From NCBI GenBank assembly GCA_050260415.1, contig JBLNCE010000181.1:1-13467 (forward strand): a stretch of DNA of 13,467 nucleotides. Direction: 5' to 3'. The notes under the pieces were generated by a model. It made no database searches. It was not told where the DNA came from and saw nothing but the letters and a program-made list of their open reading frames with translations. A program made the translations under genes and the position numbers. Below, in pieces: positions 5,773-13,387 of the stretch (positions are counted from its first letter, which is position 1; each line of letters starts with the position of its first letter). This DNA comes from JBLNCE01 sp050260415. GTDB lineage: Bacteria > Bacillota > UBA4882 > JAAYXC01.

Positions 5773-8271
5773 ATGAGAATCTTGGAGGTCCGCCTCAGCG
5801 GGTTTGGGCGATTCTCGGACTTGACGCTCACGTTTCCTTCCAGTTTTACACTGCTGGTAGGACCCAACGAGGCCGGCAAGTCTACCGTCGTCGACGCCAT
5901 AACAGGCGTACTATTCGGCTTCCGGCGCGGCCAAAAGAACCTCCGCGAGCGTTACCAGCCCGCGCAGGGGCGCCAATACTCCGCCTCATTGGTCATGGCC
6001 GACGAGGACGGTACCCGGTATTTAGTCGGCCGCGACTTCAACCACGACCGGCTGGAAGTCTTTCGCGGTCAAGGCGTGCGCCTGGAAACGCTGGGGGAGG
6101 GTGAACTGGAAGCCGTTCTCCAAAACATCCTCGGCATACACACCGTTCAGCTCTTCGAAAGCATCTTGCTCCTCCGCCAACCGGAGATGAACCTGGTCGT
6201 CCGTGACCGCGGCGCCGCCAGCCGGCTATCGGAGGCGCTGGGGCGGAAGATATCCGGGGGAGATGAAAACACCACCGCCAACGAGGCCTTGAAAGCCATC
6301 AAGGAAAAACTTGCCGACCTGGAGACGGCCGTGGGCGCGGGCTCATTGAGCGAACTAGCGGCTGAAGTGGCGGAAAAGGAGAGCGAACTCGCCCTTTTTG
6401 ACCAGGGCTGCGCGCAGTATGCCGCCCTCGTTGAGGAAAGGGACCGGCTTCGCGCGGGCCTGGCCGCTTTGCAGGCCGAGCAAAAGGAGATCGAGGGCAG
6501 GGTAGCCGGCGCCATGGCGGCCAAGACGAGCAGCGAGACTAGGAAGAAACTGATCGACGAACTAACCGAGGTGCGTACCCGCCTGGCCGAGGCTGGCACG
6601 GCAGAAGGCGGCGCGAACGCCGGCGAGGCCGGTGCCTTGCCCATCGAGCCGTCGCTCGTGGCCCGCGCCGAGGAATTGGCCGATCAGATCGCGGCCCTGG
6701 ATGTTGAACAGCGTTTTGAAGAGGAAGAGGATCGCCAGTGCCGCACCGAGGTCGAACTACTCAGGCAAGAGATCGCCATGACAAAGGCCAAGCTGGACTT
6801 GCTCGACCAAACGCTGCTGAGTCCAGAGGTACAGAACCGTCTCTCGGCGTTGATGCCGGTGGTGAACGAAAACTCGGCGCGCCTCGGCGCGCTCTTCCAG
6901 CAAGTGGACCGATTCCTGGAAGCGCTTCGCCGTTTGACGACGGTCCGCGGTATCGCTTTTGTCCTCTCCTTTTTCAGCGGGATGGCCGCCCTCGGGGCGG
7001 CGGAGTTCCTGCCACCCCCGCGCGCCTGGCTGATAACCGGCGCGGCCGGCGCGGCGGTTCTCCTCACCGGTATCTTGGTCGTCTGGTCCGCCCGGCTCAA
7101 GGCCGCGGCGAGGAAGCTGAGCGCCGAGATCGACCGGCGTGAAGCCGGACTCAAGGAGAAGAAGGCCGAGATCGATCAGATCCTACAGGGCAAGACGCCA
7201 AGCCAGTTTCAAGCGGAGTTGGAAGCGAGCAAGGTATACCAGAAGGATCTATGGGATTTGGAACAGCTCCTGGCGCAAAAGCAGGCCAAGGCGCAAGAGA
7301 AGCAGGGATCGGTCCGCCCCGGAGGCAATCTGATGGATATGCGCCGCGAACTGGCGGACATTCTCGCCGCCGCCGGCTGCCGCGATGTGGCCGAACTGCG
7401 CACAAGAGCGGCCTTGAGCGTGCACGGGGTGACGGAAGAGATCCGGCCCTCACCCGCGGGCGAGGGGCCCTCTCGCGAGGAGCTAAGCCGGCGCCAAGGA
7501 GAAATCGAGGAAGAACTGGCCATGCTTGCCCCGGATCCCACGGAGGCCGATCCAGGCGGTTTGGATTTGCTGGTGGAGCGCCAGGAAAAGCTCGCCGGCC
7601 AGATTGACGCGGCCCGCATGCGCCTGGCCGAGCTCGGCGCCGAGATCCGTAACTACCAGGATTTTGTACTGGTTAAAGACCGGTTCGAGGTCCAGGAGAA
7701 CCTTGCCTCAGCCAAGGCACGCCTCGCGCGGATGCAGATCAAACGTCAAGGTTTGGCCATGGCGGCCAAACGCCTGGAGGAAGCCATCTTTGAAACACGG
7801 GCGCAGTTGGGTCCCGAACTCCAAGAGCAGGCCGGAGAGATCCTGGCCGAGATTACCGGCGGCCGCTACCGGGAAGTTCGTTTCGACCTAAGCCCGGGAA
7901 ACCTCGACCTAAGCTTGCGCTCACCGGAGACCGGCGCGCTGGTTGACCCGGCATCGCTCTCCGCCGGGACCGCGGATCAGTATTACCTAGCCCTCCGTTT
8001 GGCGCTGGCGCTCCGGCTGACGCACGGGCGGAGCTTCCCGCTCATTCTGGATGATCCATTCATCAGTTTCGACCGTGAACGGCTGCGCGGAGCCGCGAAA
8101 GTCCTGGCCAGACTGGCGCGCGTACATCAGGTTATTTGGTTGACCAAGGATCCCGGCTTGGCGGCGCTGATCGGGGAAGCGACCGGTCTGGAACCAAGTG
8201 TCGAGGAATTACCGTCCGGATATGGGGAACTGGGGTCAGCCGGCGAGCCCGGGGTAGCGCCAGCCTCGTGA
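5773..8271 (+). CDS. YhaN-like SMC/Rad50-family ATPase with central membrane helices
   Basis: This 832-residue ATPase is related to SbcC/Rad50 and likely forms a complex with the phosphoesterase upstream, coupling ATP-driven DNA binding to nuclease action. It starts one base after the partner's stop codon, with GGGGAGG (5756-5762) as ribosome site, so translation is probably coupled. Walker A is GPNEAGKST at 30-38. The C-terminal lobe holds the ABC signature L-S-A-G-T (729-733), Walker B L-I-L-D-D-P-F (757-763) and a switch His region replaced by I-W-L-T-K-D. Between the lobes are long charged coiled-coil stretches. They are split by two hydrophobic segments at about 393-411 and 420-440 with a short Pro-rich turn, matching a helical hairpin in the membrane. 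This architecture is known for YhaN and not for SbcC. Its length is somewhat below that of typical YhaN. No CxxC zinc hook was seen. Confidence 0.88.
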   Translation: MRILEVRLSGFGRFSDLTLTFPSSFTLLVGPNEAGKSTVVDAITGVLFGFRRGQKNLRERYQPAQGRQYSASLVMADEDGTRYLVGRDFNHDRLEVFRGQGVRLETLGEGELEAVLQNILGIHTVQLFESILLLRQPEMNLVVRDRGAASRLSEALGRKISGGDENTTANEALKAIKEKLADLETAVGAGSLSELAAEVAEKESELALFDQGCAQYAALVEERDRLRAGLAALQAEQKEIEGRVAGAMAAKTSSETRKKLIDELTEVRTRLAEAGTAEGGANAGEAGALPIEPSLVARAEELADQIAALDVEQRFEEEEDRQCRTEVELLRQEIAMTKAKLDLLDQTLLSPEVQNRLSALMPVVNENSARLGALFQQVDRFLEALRRLTTVRGIAFVLSFFSGMAALGAAEFLPPPRAWLITGAAGAAVLLTGILVVWSARLKAAARKLSAEIDRREAGLKEKKAEIDQILQGKTPSQFQAELEASKVYQKDLWDLEQLLAQKQAKAQEKQGSVRPGGNLMDMRRELADILAAAGCRDVAELRTRAALSVHGVTEEIRPSPAGEGPSREELSRRQGEIEEELAMLAPDPTEADPGGLDLLVERQEKLAGQIDAARMRLAELGAEIRNYQDFVLVKDRFEVQENLASAKARLARMQIKRQGLAMAAKRLEEAIFETRAQLGPELQEQAGEILAEITGGRYREVRFDLSPGNLDLSLRSPETGALVDPASLSAGTADQYYLALRLALALRLTHGRSFPLILDDPFISFDRERLRGAAKVLARLARVHQVIWLTKDPGLAALIGEATGLEPSVEELPSGYGELGSAGEPGVAPAS

Positions 8272-8292
8272 CCCAGTCCCGGGAAAGACTGC

Positions 8293-8321
8293 TTGTCTTT
8301 ATGAAGCGTTTATGGTATAAT
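8293..8321 (+). promoter_or_regulatory. Promoter of the T-box/paaK unit
   Basis: The -35 box TTGTCT (8293-8298) is followed by exactly 17 bases and a perfect -10 box TATAAT (8316-8321). The -10 is preceded by TGG, making an extended -10 element. Transcription should start near 8328. It lies 22 bases after the end of the ATPase gene. A 6-bp inverted repeat AAAGAC/GTCTTT (8284-8289 with 8295-8300) overlaps the -35 region. Confidence 0.9.
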
Positions 8322-8327
8322 TATTGA

Positions 8328-8652
8328 AACTCTATACGACGCAAAGACAGTGAAGAGGAAAAGTAACCGGTGGATACCGCGCAGAGAGTCCCCGGGACGA
8401 GGCGACGATGGTTCCTCGTCCGTGGTGCGATGGGGACCGGTCGAGACCGTGTGAAGTTCGCCTCCGAGTCGCCGGTGGAAAGGGCGTAGCCGCCCGAGTA
8501 GGCGCGGCCGGATTCTTCCTCCGTTATCATGGGAAGGCGCCCTGGAACCCGGTTGAGGGTCCGCGGCGGTTGAGAGGACCGGCAAAAACGGTCAATCGGA
8601 GTGGTACCGCGTTAGGAAAGCCTTTCGTCTCCCAAAGGGACGGGGGCTTTTT
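8328..8652 (+). promoter_or_regulatory. T-box leader (tRNA-sensing riboswitch) upstream of paaK
   Basis: All hallmarks of a T-box leader are present in order. A kink-turn-like base (GAC at 8346 with GTC at 8468) supports the stem GAGG/CCTC (8355-8358 with 8461-8464). The specifier loop then has AAAAGTA on the 5' side, with the conserved AGTA, and GAAGTTCG on the 3' side (8453-8460). AGAGAG (8383-8388) is the AG bulge, followed by a distal stem GACGAGG/CCTCGTC (8396-8402 with 8414-8420). CCGTTATC (8521-8528) is typical of the linker region. The core T-box GGAGTGGTACCGCG (8598-8611) contains the TGGT bulge that pairs with an uncharged tRNA ACCA end. A terminator follows. Counting strictly after GAA, the specifier is GUU (Val). 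Shifted by one base it is UUC (Phe), which has a purine after it and fits the downstream gene better. Confidence 0.93.
8618..8652 (+). terminator. T-box conditional terminator
   Basis: A stem formed by AAGCC...CGTCTCCC and GGGACG...GGGGCTT, with a three-base AAA loop and small bulges, is followed by TTTTT. It lies immediately after the conserved T-box core and competes with the antiterminator. Uncharged tRNA would favour read-through into the gene at 8697. Confidence 0.85.
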
Positions 8653-8696
8653 CGTTTTCCCACGTTACGAGACAAGAATAAGAAGGAGGCGGGAAA

Positions 8697-10010
8697 TTGA
8701 TCTGGAATCCTGAATATGAAACGATGCCGAGAAGGATGTTGGAAGACCTTCAGTTGTCGCGGCTCCGCCGCATGCTGGCTCGCATTGGCGAGCGGGTGCC
8801 TTTTTACCGGGATCGCCTGCGTGGTCTCGGCCGGCAGTGGGAAGCCATTGGTAGCCTGCAGGAATTGGCGGCCCTGCCTTTTACCACCAAACAGGACCTG
8901 CGGGACAACTACCCCTTTGGGCTATTCGCGGCCCCCATGGACGAGGTGGTGCGTATTCACGCCTCCTCGGGCACGACCGGCAAGATGACCGTCGTGGGAT
9001 ACACCAAGAACGACGTGGCCATCTGGGCCGAACTCATGGCGCGGACCTTAACTTGCGCGGGCGCGACGGCCAAGGACATAATTCAAGTCGCCTACGGGTA
9101 CGGGCTCTTTACCGGGGGCTTGGGCGCCCACTATGGCGCGGAGAGGATCGGCGCCACCGTGGTGCCCATCTCGGGGGGGAATACCAAACGCCAGATCGCG
9201 ATTATGCGGGATTTCGGCACGACCATCCTGGCCTGCACACCCTCATACGCGCTGTACATGGCGGAAGCCGCGGCCGAAGAAGGTGTTGACCTGCGCGATC
9301 TAAAGCTGCGTGCTGGTGTCTTTGGCGCGGAACCTTGGTCCGACGGCATGCGCCAAGAGATCGAGTCCAAGCTGGGGCTCATGGCGATCGATATTTACGG
9401 GCTGTCCGAGATCATCGGCCCCGGCGTGGCAAGCGAATGCGAATGCCAGCATGGGCTGCACGTCAACGAGGACCATTTCATCGTGGAGATTATCGACCCC
9501 GCGACGGGCAGAGTCCTTCCGTACGGCGAGAAAGGCGAGATCGTATTCACGACGGTCACCAAGGAAGCCTTTCCCTTACTACGCTACCGGACCCGCGATA
9601 TCGGCATCCTCTATCCGGACCCCTGTCCTTGCGGGCGCACGCTCGTCCGGATGTCAAGGATCCTTGGCCGCACGGATGACATGCTCATCATCCGCGGCGT
9701 CAACGTCTTTCCTTCCCAGATCGAGGGGGTGCTGCTGGCTTTCGGAGAAACCGAACCGCACTATCAGATCATCGTGGACCGCGAGCATAACCTCGATGAT
9801 TTGGAGGTCTGGGTGGAGGTATCGGAACGTTCCTTTTCCGACGAGGTCAGGCGGCTGGAGGAATTGGGGCACAAGATACAGGCCGAGATCGAGAGCGTGC
9901 TGGGGGTCAGCGTCCGGGTCAAACTGGTCGAACCGAAGACCATCCCCCGCAGCGAAGGCAAGGCCAAGCGGGTCATCGACCGCCGGGATGTCTACGGGGA
10001 CAAGCAATAG
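8697..10010 (+). CDS. paaK: Phenylacetate-CoA ligase family protein
   Basis: This 437-residue AMP-forming acyl-CoA ligase activates an aryl acid, classically phenylacetate, with ATP and CoA. The start is TTG at 8697, seven bases after AAGGAGG (8683-8689). It gives the family's conserved N-terminus I-W-N-P-E-Y-E-T-M; the next ATG would delete it. The phosphate-binding loop is S-S-G-T-T-G-K at 90-96. Y-G-L-S-E is at 234-238, G-R-T-D-D-M at 324-329, R-G-V-N-V-F-P at 333-339, and the C-terminal-lobe lysine region S-E-G-K-A-K at 419-424. A cluster C-E-C-Q-H and a later C-P-C-G may bind zinc. The gene sits directly behind a T-box and is followed by a tandem-ACT gene, a pairing common in anaerobic Bacillota and archaea, often in aromatic amino acid catabolism. 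The true substrate (phenylacetate, indoleacetate or another aryl acid) cannot be read from the sequence. Confidence 0.93.
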   Translation: MIWNPEYETMPRRMLEDLQLSRLRRMLARIGERVPFYRDRLRGLGRQWEAIGSLQELAALPFTTKQDLRDNYPFGLFAAPMDEVVRIHASSGTTGKMTVVGYTKNDVAIWAELMARTLTCAGATAKDIIQVAYGYGLFTGGLGAHYGAERIGATVVPISGGNTKRQIAIMRDFGTTILACTPSYALYMAEAAAEEGVDLRDLKLRAGVFGAEPWSDGMRQEIESKLGLMAIDIYGLSEIIGPGVASECECQHGLHVNEDHFIVEIIDPATGRVLPYGEKGEIVFTTVTKEAFPLLRYRTRDIGILYPDPCPCGRTLVRMSRILGRTDDMLIIRGVNVFPSQIEGVLLAFGETEPHYQIIVDREHNLDDLEVWVEVSERSFSDEVRRLEELGHKIQAEIESVLGVSVRVKLVEPKTIPRSEGKAKRVIDRRDVYGDKQ

Positions 10011-10057
10011 TCACGCGTCACCAACAAGGCAGATCTTTTCCGGTAACAGTTGAGCGT

Positions 10058-10075
10058 GTCGGTCCTTCCACCGAC
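10058..10075. repeat. Small inverted repeat after paaK
   Basis: GTCGGT (10058-10063) and ACCGAC (10070-10075) form a perfect 6-bp stem around a six-base loop. No T-run follows, so it is not a convincing terminator. It might partly attenuate or protect the transcript between paaK and the ACT gene. Confidence 0.3.
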
Positions 10076-10113
10076 GTTAGGACAACGATGGGCTATCGAT
10101 TGGTTTGCCGGGA

Positions 10114-10162
10114 TTGACGTTAGACTTTCGACTTTTGACTGGTGACTGGCGACTCGCGATGA
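10114..10162. repeat. Seven-unit degenerate heptamer tandem repeat (NNGACTN)
   Basis: Seven contiguous 7-base units are in phase: TTGACGT, TAGACTT, TCGACTT, TTGACTG, GTGACTG, GCGACTC, GCGATGA. The core GACT in the middle of the unit is the best-kept part. The array lies between paaK and the ACT gene, ending 11 bases before the ribosome site of the latter. It is the same unit length, unit number and total length (49 bp) as the array at 1617-1665, but the sequence is unrelated. Confidence 0.75.
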
Positions 10163-10184
10163 CGATTTTATTGGAGGTGTACCG

Positions 10185-10616
10185 ATGAAAGTCAAGCAGA
10201 TCTCCGTCTTCCTCGAGAACAAATCGGGCCGCCTGGCCAAGGTCTCCCGTACCCTGGGCGACCGCGAGATAAACATCCGCGCCCTTTCGATCGCTGACAC
10301 GACGGACTTTGGCATCCTGCGTCTGATCGTGAGCGATCCCGACCAGGCTTTGACCGCGCTCAAGAGTGAAGGCTTTACGGTGAGCGCCACCGAGGTTATC
10401 GCGGTGCAGGTCCAGGACCGCCCGGGCGGACTCGCGGACATCCTGGGAATCCTCGAGAGCGCCGGCATCAACATCGAGTACATGTACGCATTCGTGGGAA
10501 AGGCTCTGGACGACGCGGTCGTAGTCTTCCGCGTGGAAGAGATCGACCGGGCGATCGGGCTCCTGGGGGAAAAGGGAGTCACGCTCCTGCGTGGCGACCA
10601 AGTTTACCGCTTCTAG
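10185..10616 (+). CDS. Tandem ACT-domain protein (amino acid-binding)
   Basis: This 143-residue protein is built almost entirely of two ACT domains, the small fold that binds amino acids and controls enzymes. The first domain spans about residues 1-67 (starts V-K-Q-I-S-V-F-L-E-N, with N-K-S-G-R-L before the first helix). The second spans about 70-143 (A-V-Q-V-Q-D-R-P-G-G-L). Both carry the Gly in the loop after strand 1 that often contacts the ligand. ATG at 10185 follows GGAGGTG (10172-10178) at good spacing. No catalytic domain is attached. Its placement behind paaK under a T-box promoter suggests it senses an amino acid, possibly aromatic, and modulates the ligase or a partner enzyme; that is inference. 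The spacer before it (10011-10184) holds the heptamer array and no clear terminator, so co-transcription with paaK is plausible. Confidence 0.9.
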   Translation: MKVKQISVFLENKSGRLAKVSRTLGDREINIRALSIADTTDFGILRLIVSDPDQALTALKSEGFTVSATEVIAVQVQDRPGGLADILGILESAGINIEYMYAFVGKALDDAVVVFRVEEIDRAIGLLGEKGVTLLRGDQVYRF

Positions 10617-10686
10617 AAGCCTGCTTCAAACCAGGTCTTGAAGGACCCGGAGAATACTCGCCCAGGTCAAGAAATGGGGGTAATGA

Positions 10687-12192
10687 ATGGCGAGAATCGT
10701 TGCCGATGTGAGCAGAACCTTTGATGAGTACCTGTTGTTGCCGAACCTGACGACCAGGGATTGCACGCCGGAAAGCATCGACCTGCGGGCGCCCATCGCC
10801 AGGTTCAAACGGGGGGAGAAGCCGTCCCTCACGGTGAACCTGCCGTTTGCCTCGGCAATCATGCAGGCGGTCTCGGACCATAACATGGCGATCGCCTTGG
10901 CGAGGTGCGGTGGGATTTCCTTTATCTACGGCTCGCAACCCATCGAGGAACAGGCGGAGATGGTCAAGAAAGTCAAGAGTTACAAGGCGGGCTTCGTGCA
11001 GAGCGATTCCAACCTGAAACCCAGCCACACCCTGAGGGATGTCGTCACATTGACCGGCAGGACCGGCCATTCCACCATCGCCGTCACCGAGGACGGCACC
11101 CCCACGGGCATCTTGGTCGGCATCGTTACCAGCAGAGATTACCGGCCGGGTAAGACACCCCCCGACGCCAGGGTCGAAGAGTTCATGACCCCTTTTGCCA
11201 ATCTCATCTGCGGCCGGGAGGGGATCACCCTCAGTGAGGCCAACGACCTGATCTGGAAACACAAGCTGAATACCCTGCCCATCATCGACGAATGCCGGCG
11301 CTTGAAGTACTTGGTCTTCCGCAAGGACTACATGGCGCATAAAGAGAACCCCCTCGAACTGCTGGACGAACACAAACGTCTGGTCGTGGGGGCGGGAATC
11401 AATACCAGGGACTATCGGGAAAGGATACCGGCCCTGGTGGAGGCGGGCGTCGACGCGTTGTGCGTGGATTCCTCGGATGGATTCACGGAATGGCAGGGAG
11501 ACACCATCAAGTATGTCAAAGACGTATACGGCGACCGGGTGATTATCGGCGGCGGCAATGTGGTCGAGGAGGAGGGCTTCCGTTACCTGGTGGAGGCCGG
11601 CGCCGATTTCATCAAAGTCGGTATCGGCGGCGGCGCGATCTGCATCACCAGGGAGCAAAAGGGTATCGGACGGGGCCAGGCCACGGCCGTTTTGGAGGTA
11701 GCCGCCGCGCGGGACGCGTTTCTCAAGGAGACCGGCGTTTACGTTCCCTTGTGCTCGGATGGGGCGATCGTGCATGACTACCATATCACCTTAGCTCTGG
11801 CCATGGGCGCCGATTTCGTTATGATGGGAAGATATTTTGCCCGGTTTGACGAGAGCCCGGGGAGGAAGATCAAACGCGGCGCCGGCTTCGTCAAGGAATT
11901 CTGGGGTGAGGGCTCCAATAGGGCCCGGAATTGGCAGCGATATGACCTTGGCGATCGTGAGGAGCTAAAGTTCGAGGAAGGCGTGGATTCGTACGTGCCG
12001 TATGCGGGCAGCCTGCGGGATAACCTGGAGCTTACCGTGGCCAAGATTAAAGCCACCATGTGCAACTGCGGCGCAAGGGATCTCCGGGAGCTGCGCGAGC
12101 AGAGCCGTTTGACCCTGGTCTCGCAGACGAGCATCCGGGAGGGCGGCGCGCACGATGTGATTCTGAAGAACGAGGAGATCGATCCGAAGTAA
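10687..12192 (+). CDS. guaB: IMP dehydrogenase (variant active-site clade)
   Basis: This 501-residue enzyme oxidises IMP to XMP with NAD, the committed step of GMP synthesis. ATG at 10687 follows a G-rich site (10675-10679). The barrel starts at the N-terminus. A CBS-pair module lies at about 100-220, and the barrel then resumes with D261-S-S-D-G. The catalytic loop is G-I-G-G-G-A-I-C319-I-T-R, against the usual G-I-G-P-G-S-x-C-T-T-R. The nucleophile Cys319 is kept, while the Pro and the phosphate-contacting Ser are Gly and Ala. The flap region W-G-E-G-S-N-R-A-R-N-W-Q-R418-Y419 keeps the Arg-Tyr pair of IMPDH flaps. I believe similar sequences occur in many clostridia, so this is probably a known subfamily and active. 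It follows the ACT gene by 70 bases without an obvious terminator or promoter. A link to the T-box unit is possible but the functional connection is unclear. Confidence 0.9.
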   Translation: MARIVADVSRTFDEYLLLPNLTTRDCTPESIDLRAPIARFKRGEKPSLTVNLPFASAIMQAVSDHNMAIALARCGGISFIYGSQPIEEQAEMVKKVKSYKAGFVQSDSNLKPSHTLRDVVTLTGRTGHSTIAVTEDGTPTGILVGIVTSRDYRPGKTPPDARVEEFMTPFANLICGREGITLSEANDLIWKHKLNTLPIIDECRRLKYLVFRKDYMAHKENPLELLDEHKRLVVGAGINTRDYRERIPALVEAGVDALCVDSSDGFTEWQGDTIKYVKDVYGDRVIIGGGNVVEEEGFRYLVEAGADFIKVGIGGGAICITREQKGIGRGQATAVLEVAAARDAFLKETGVYVPLCSDGAIVHDYHITLALAMGADFVMMGRYFARFDESPGRKIKRGAGFVKEFWGEGSNRARNWQRYDLGDREELKFEEGVDSYVPYAGSLRDNLELTVAKIKATMCNCGARDLRELREQSRLTLVSQTSIREGGAHDVILKNEEIDPK

Positions 12193-12220
12193 GTCCCAGA
12201 GACCGTCACGGAGGTTTTCC

Positions 12221-13387
12221 ATGAAAATCATCCTTGCTCCCGATTCCTTCAAGGGCTGCTTGACGGCGAGGGAAGCCGCGGAGGCCATGGCCGCGGGAGT
12301 CCGGCGCGTCCTTGGCGGCGCCGAGACCATCCTGGTACCCATGGCCGACGGCGGCGAAGGCACCGCGCAGTCCCTCCTCGATGCCACCGGTGGTATCAGG
12401 CACGAGGTCACGGTCGAAGGACCCCTTGGCCAATCGACGCGGGCCTTCTTTGGCATGCTCGGTGATGGGCGTACGGCGGTCCTGGAGATGGCCGCGGCTT
12501 CCGGTCTTCCGCTCGTGCCTGAGCCTCAAAGAAACCCCCGTCTGACCTCGACTTACGGCACAGGGCAGTTGATCGCCGCCGCCCTCGAGGCCGGGGCCCG
12601 CCGGATCCTGATCGGGATCGGCGGGAGCGCCACCAACGACGGGGGTGCGGGCATGGCCCAGGCGCTCGGCTACCGACTGCTCGACGCGGCGGGCGCCGAT
12701 CTGCCGCGTGGAGGCGCGGCCCTGATTCGTCTGGCCCGGATCGACGGCAGCGGGGTTGACCGGAGGATCAAAGAAACGGAGTTCATCGTGGCCTGTGACG
12801 TCACCAATCCCCTGCTCGGCCCGGACGGCGCCAGCGCGGTCTATGGACCGCAAAAGGGTGCGACGCCGGACGCAGTGGCGGAACTGGACGCGGCCCTGGC
12901 GCAATTGGCCCGGGTCATCGAGGCGTCTTTCGGCCTGTCCGTCGCGGAGATACCGGGCGCTGGCGCGGCCGGCGGGTTGGGCGCCGGCCTCGTCGCCTTT
13001 TGCGGCGCCAAGTTGACGCGAGGCGTGGCCATGGTGATCGAAGCGACGGGCCTGCGCGGGCTGCTGGCCCAGGCCGACTTGGTCATAACGGGCGAGGGGC
13101 GGCTCGACGGGCAGACGGTCCAGGGCAAGACGCCGCACGGTGTGGCCATGGCGGCCAAGGAATTCGGCCTGCCGGTGCTGGCGGTGGCGGGAGGACTGGG
13201 TCCAGGCTACCATACGATCTTTGAAGCCGGTATCGACGCGGCCACGAGCATCGTGCCCGGACCCATGACTCTGGATGAAGCCCTTGCCCGGGCGCCGGAG
13301 CTGATTGCCGATGCGACGGAGAGGATTCTGCGGGCGTATATGGCCGCGATCTGCCAGAACACGACGCCCGCGAAGTGCAGCCGATAG
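12221..13387 (+). CDS. Glycerate kinase (GarK/GlxK family, type I)
   Basis: This 388-residue kinase phosphorylates D-glycerate with ATP; members of this family usually give 2-phosphoglycerate, feeding glycolysis or gluconeogenesis. ATG at 12221 has GGAGGT (12210-12215) five bases upstream and the conserved start K-I-I-L-A-P-D-S-F-K-G. Other family motifs in order are P-M-A-D-G-G-E-G-T, G-I-G-G-S-A-T-N-D-G-G, C-D-V-T-N-P-L-L-G, G-P-Q-K-G-A, G-A-A-G-G-L-G-A-G and I-T-G-E-G-R-L-D-G-Q. It begins 28 bases after guaB ends and is probably in the same transcript. The last dozen residues, after the expected terminal helix, are Cys-, Thr- and Pro-containing and do not look like the family. On the opposite strand the same bases continue a membrane-protein-like reading frame, which suggests that the gene's 3' end has run into older neighbouring sequence. 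Confidence 0.92.
   Translation: MKIILAPDSFKGCLTAREAAEAMAAGVRRVLGGAETILVPMADGGEGTAQSLLDATGGIRHEVTVEGPLGQSTRAFFGMLGDGRTAVLEMAAASGLPLVPEPQRNPRLTSTYGTGQLIAAALEAGARRILIGIGGSATNDGGAGMAQALGYRLLDAAGADLPRGGAALIRLARIDGSGVDRRIKETEFIVACDVTNPLLGPDGASAVYGPQKGATPDAVAELDAALAQLARVIEASFGLSVAEIPGAGAAGGLGAGLVAFCGAKLTRGVAMVIEATGLRGLLAQADLVITGEGRLDGQTVQGKTPHGVAMAAKEFGLPVLAVAGGLGPGYHTIFEAGIDAATSIVPGPMTLDEALARAPELIADATERILRAYMAAICQNTTPAKCSR

Noticed and set aside
8272..8696. Possible small coding genes between yhaN and paaK
   Set aside because: The stretch is fully explained by a promoter, T-box leader and terminator; the open frames in it cross conserved RNA elements.
9310..10053. A 247-residue plus-strand frame overlapping the end of paaK
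   Set aside because: It is an out-of-frame shadow rich in Ser, Arg and Trp that overlaps conserved ligase motifs.
10579..11784. Open frame of 401 residues on the minus strand opposite guaB
   Set aside because: It is an antisense shadow of a clear IMP dehydrogenase, with no motif of its own.
12206..13213. Open frame of 335 residues on the minus strand opposite glycerate kinase
   Set aside because: It is antisense to conserved kinase motifs and has Arg/Gln/Gly-rich composition without domains.
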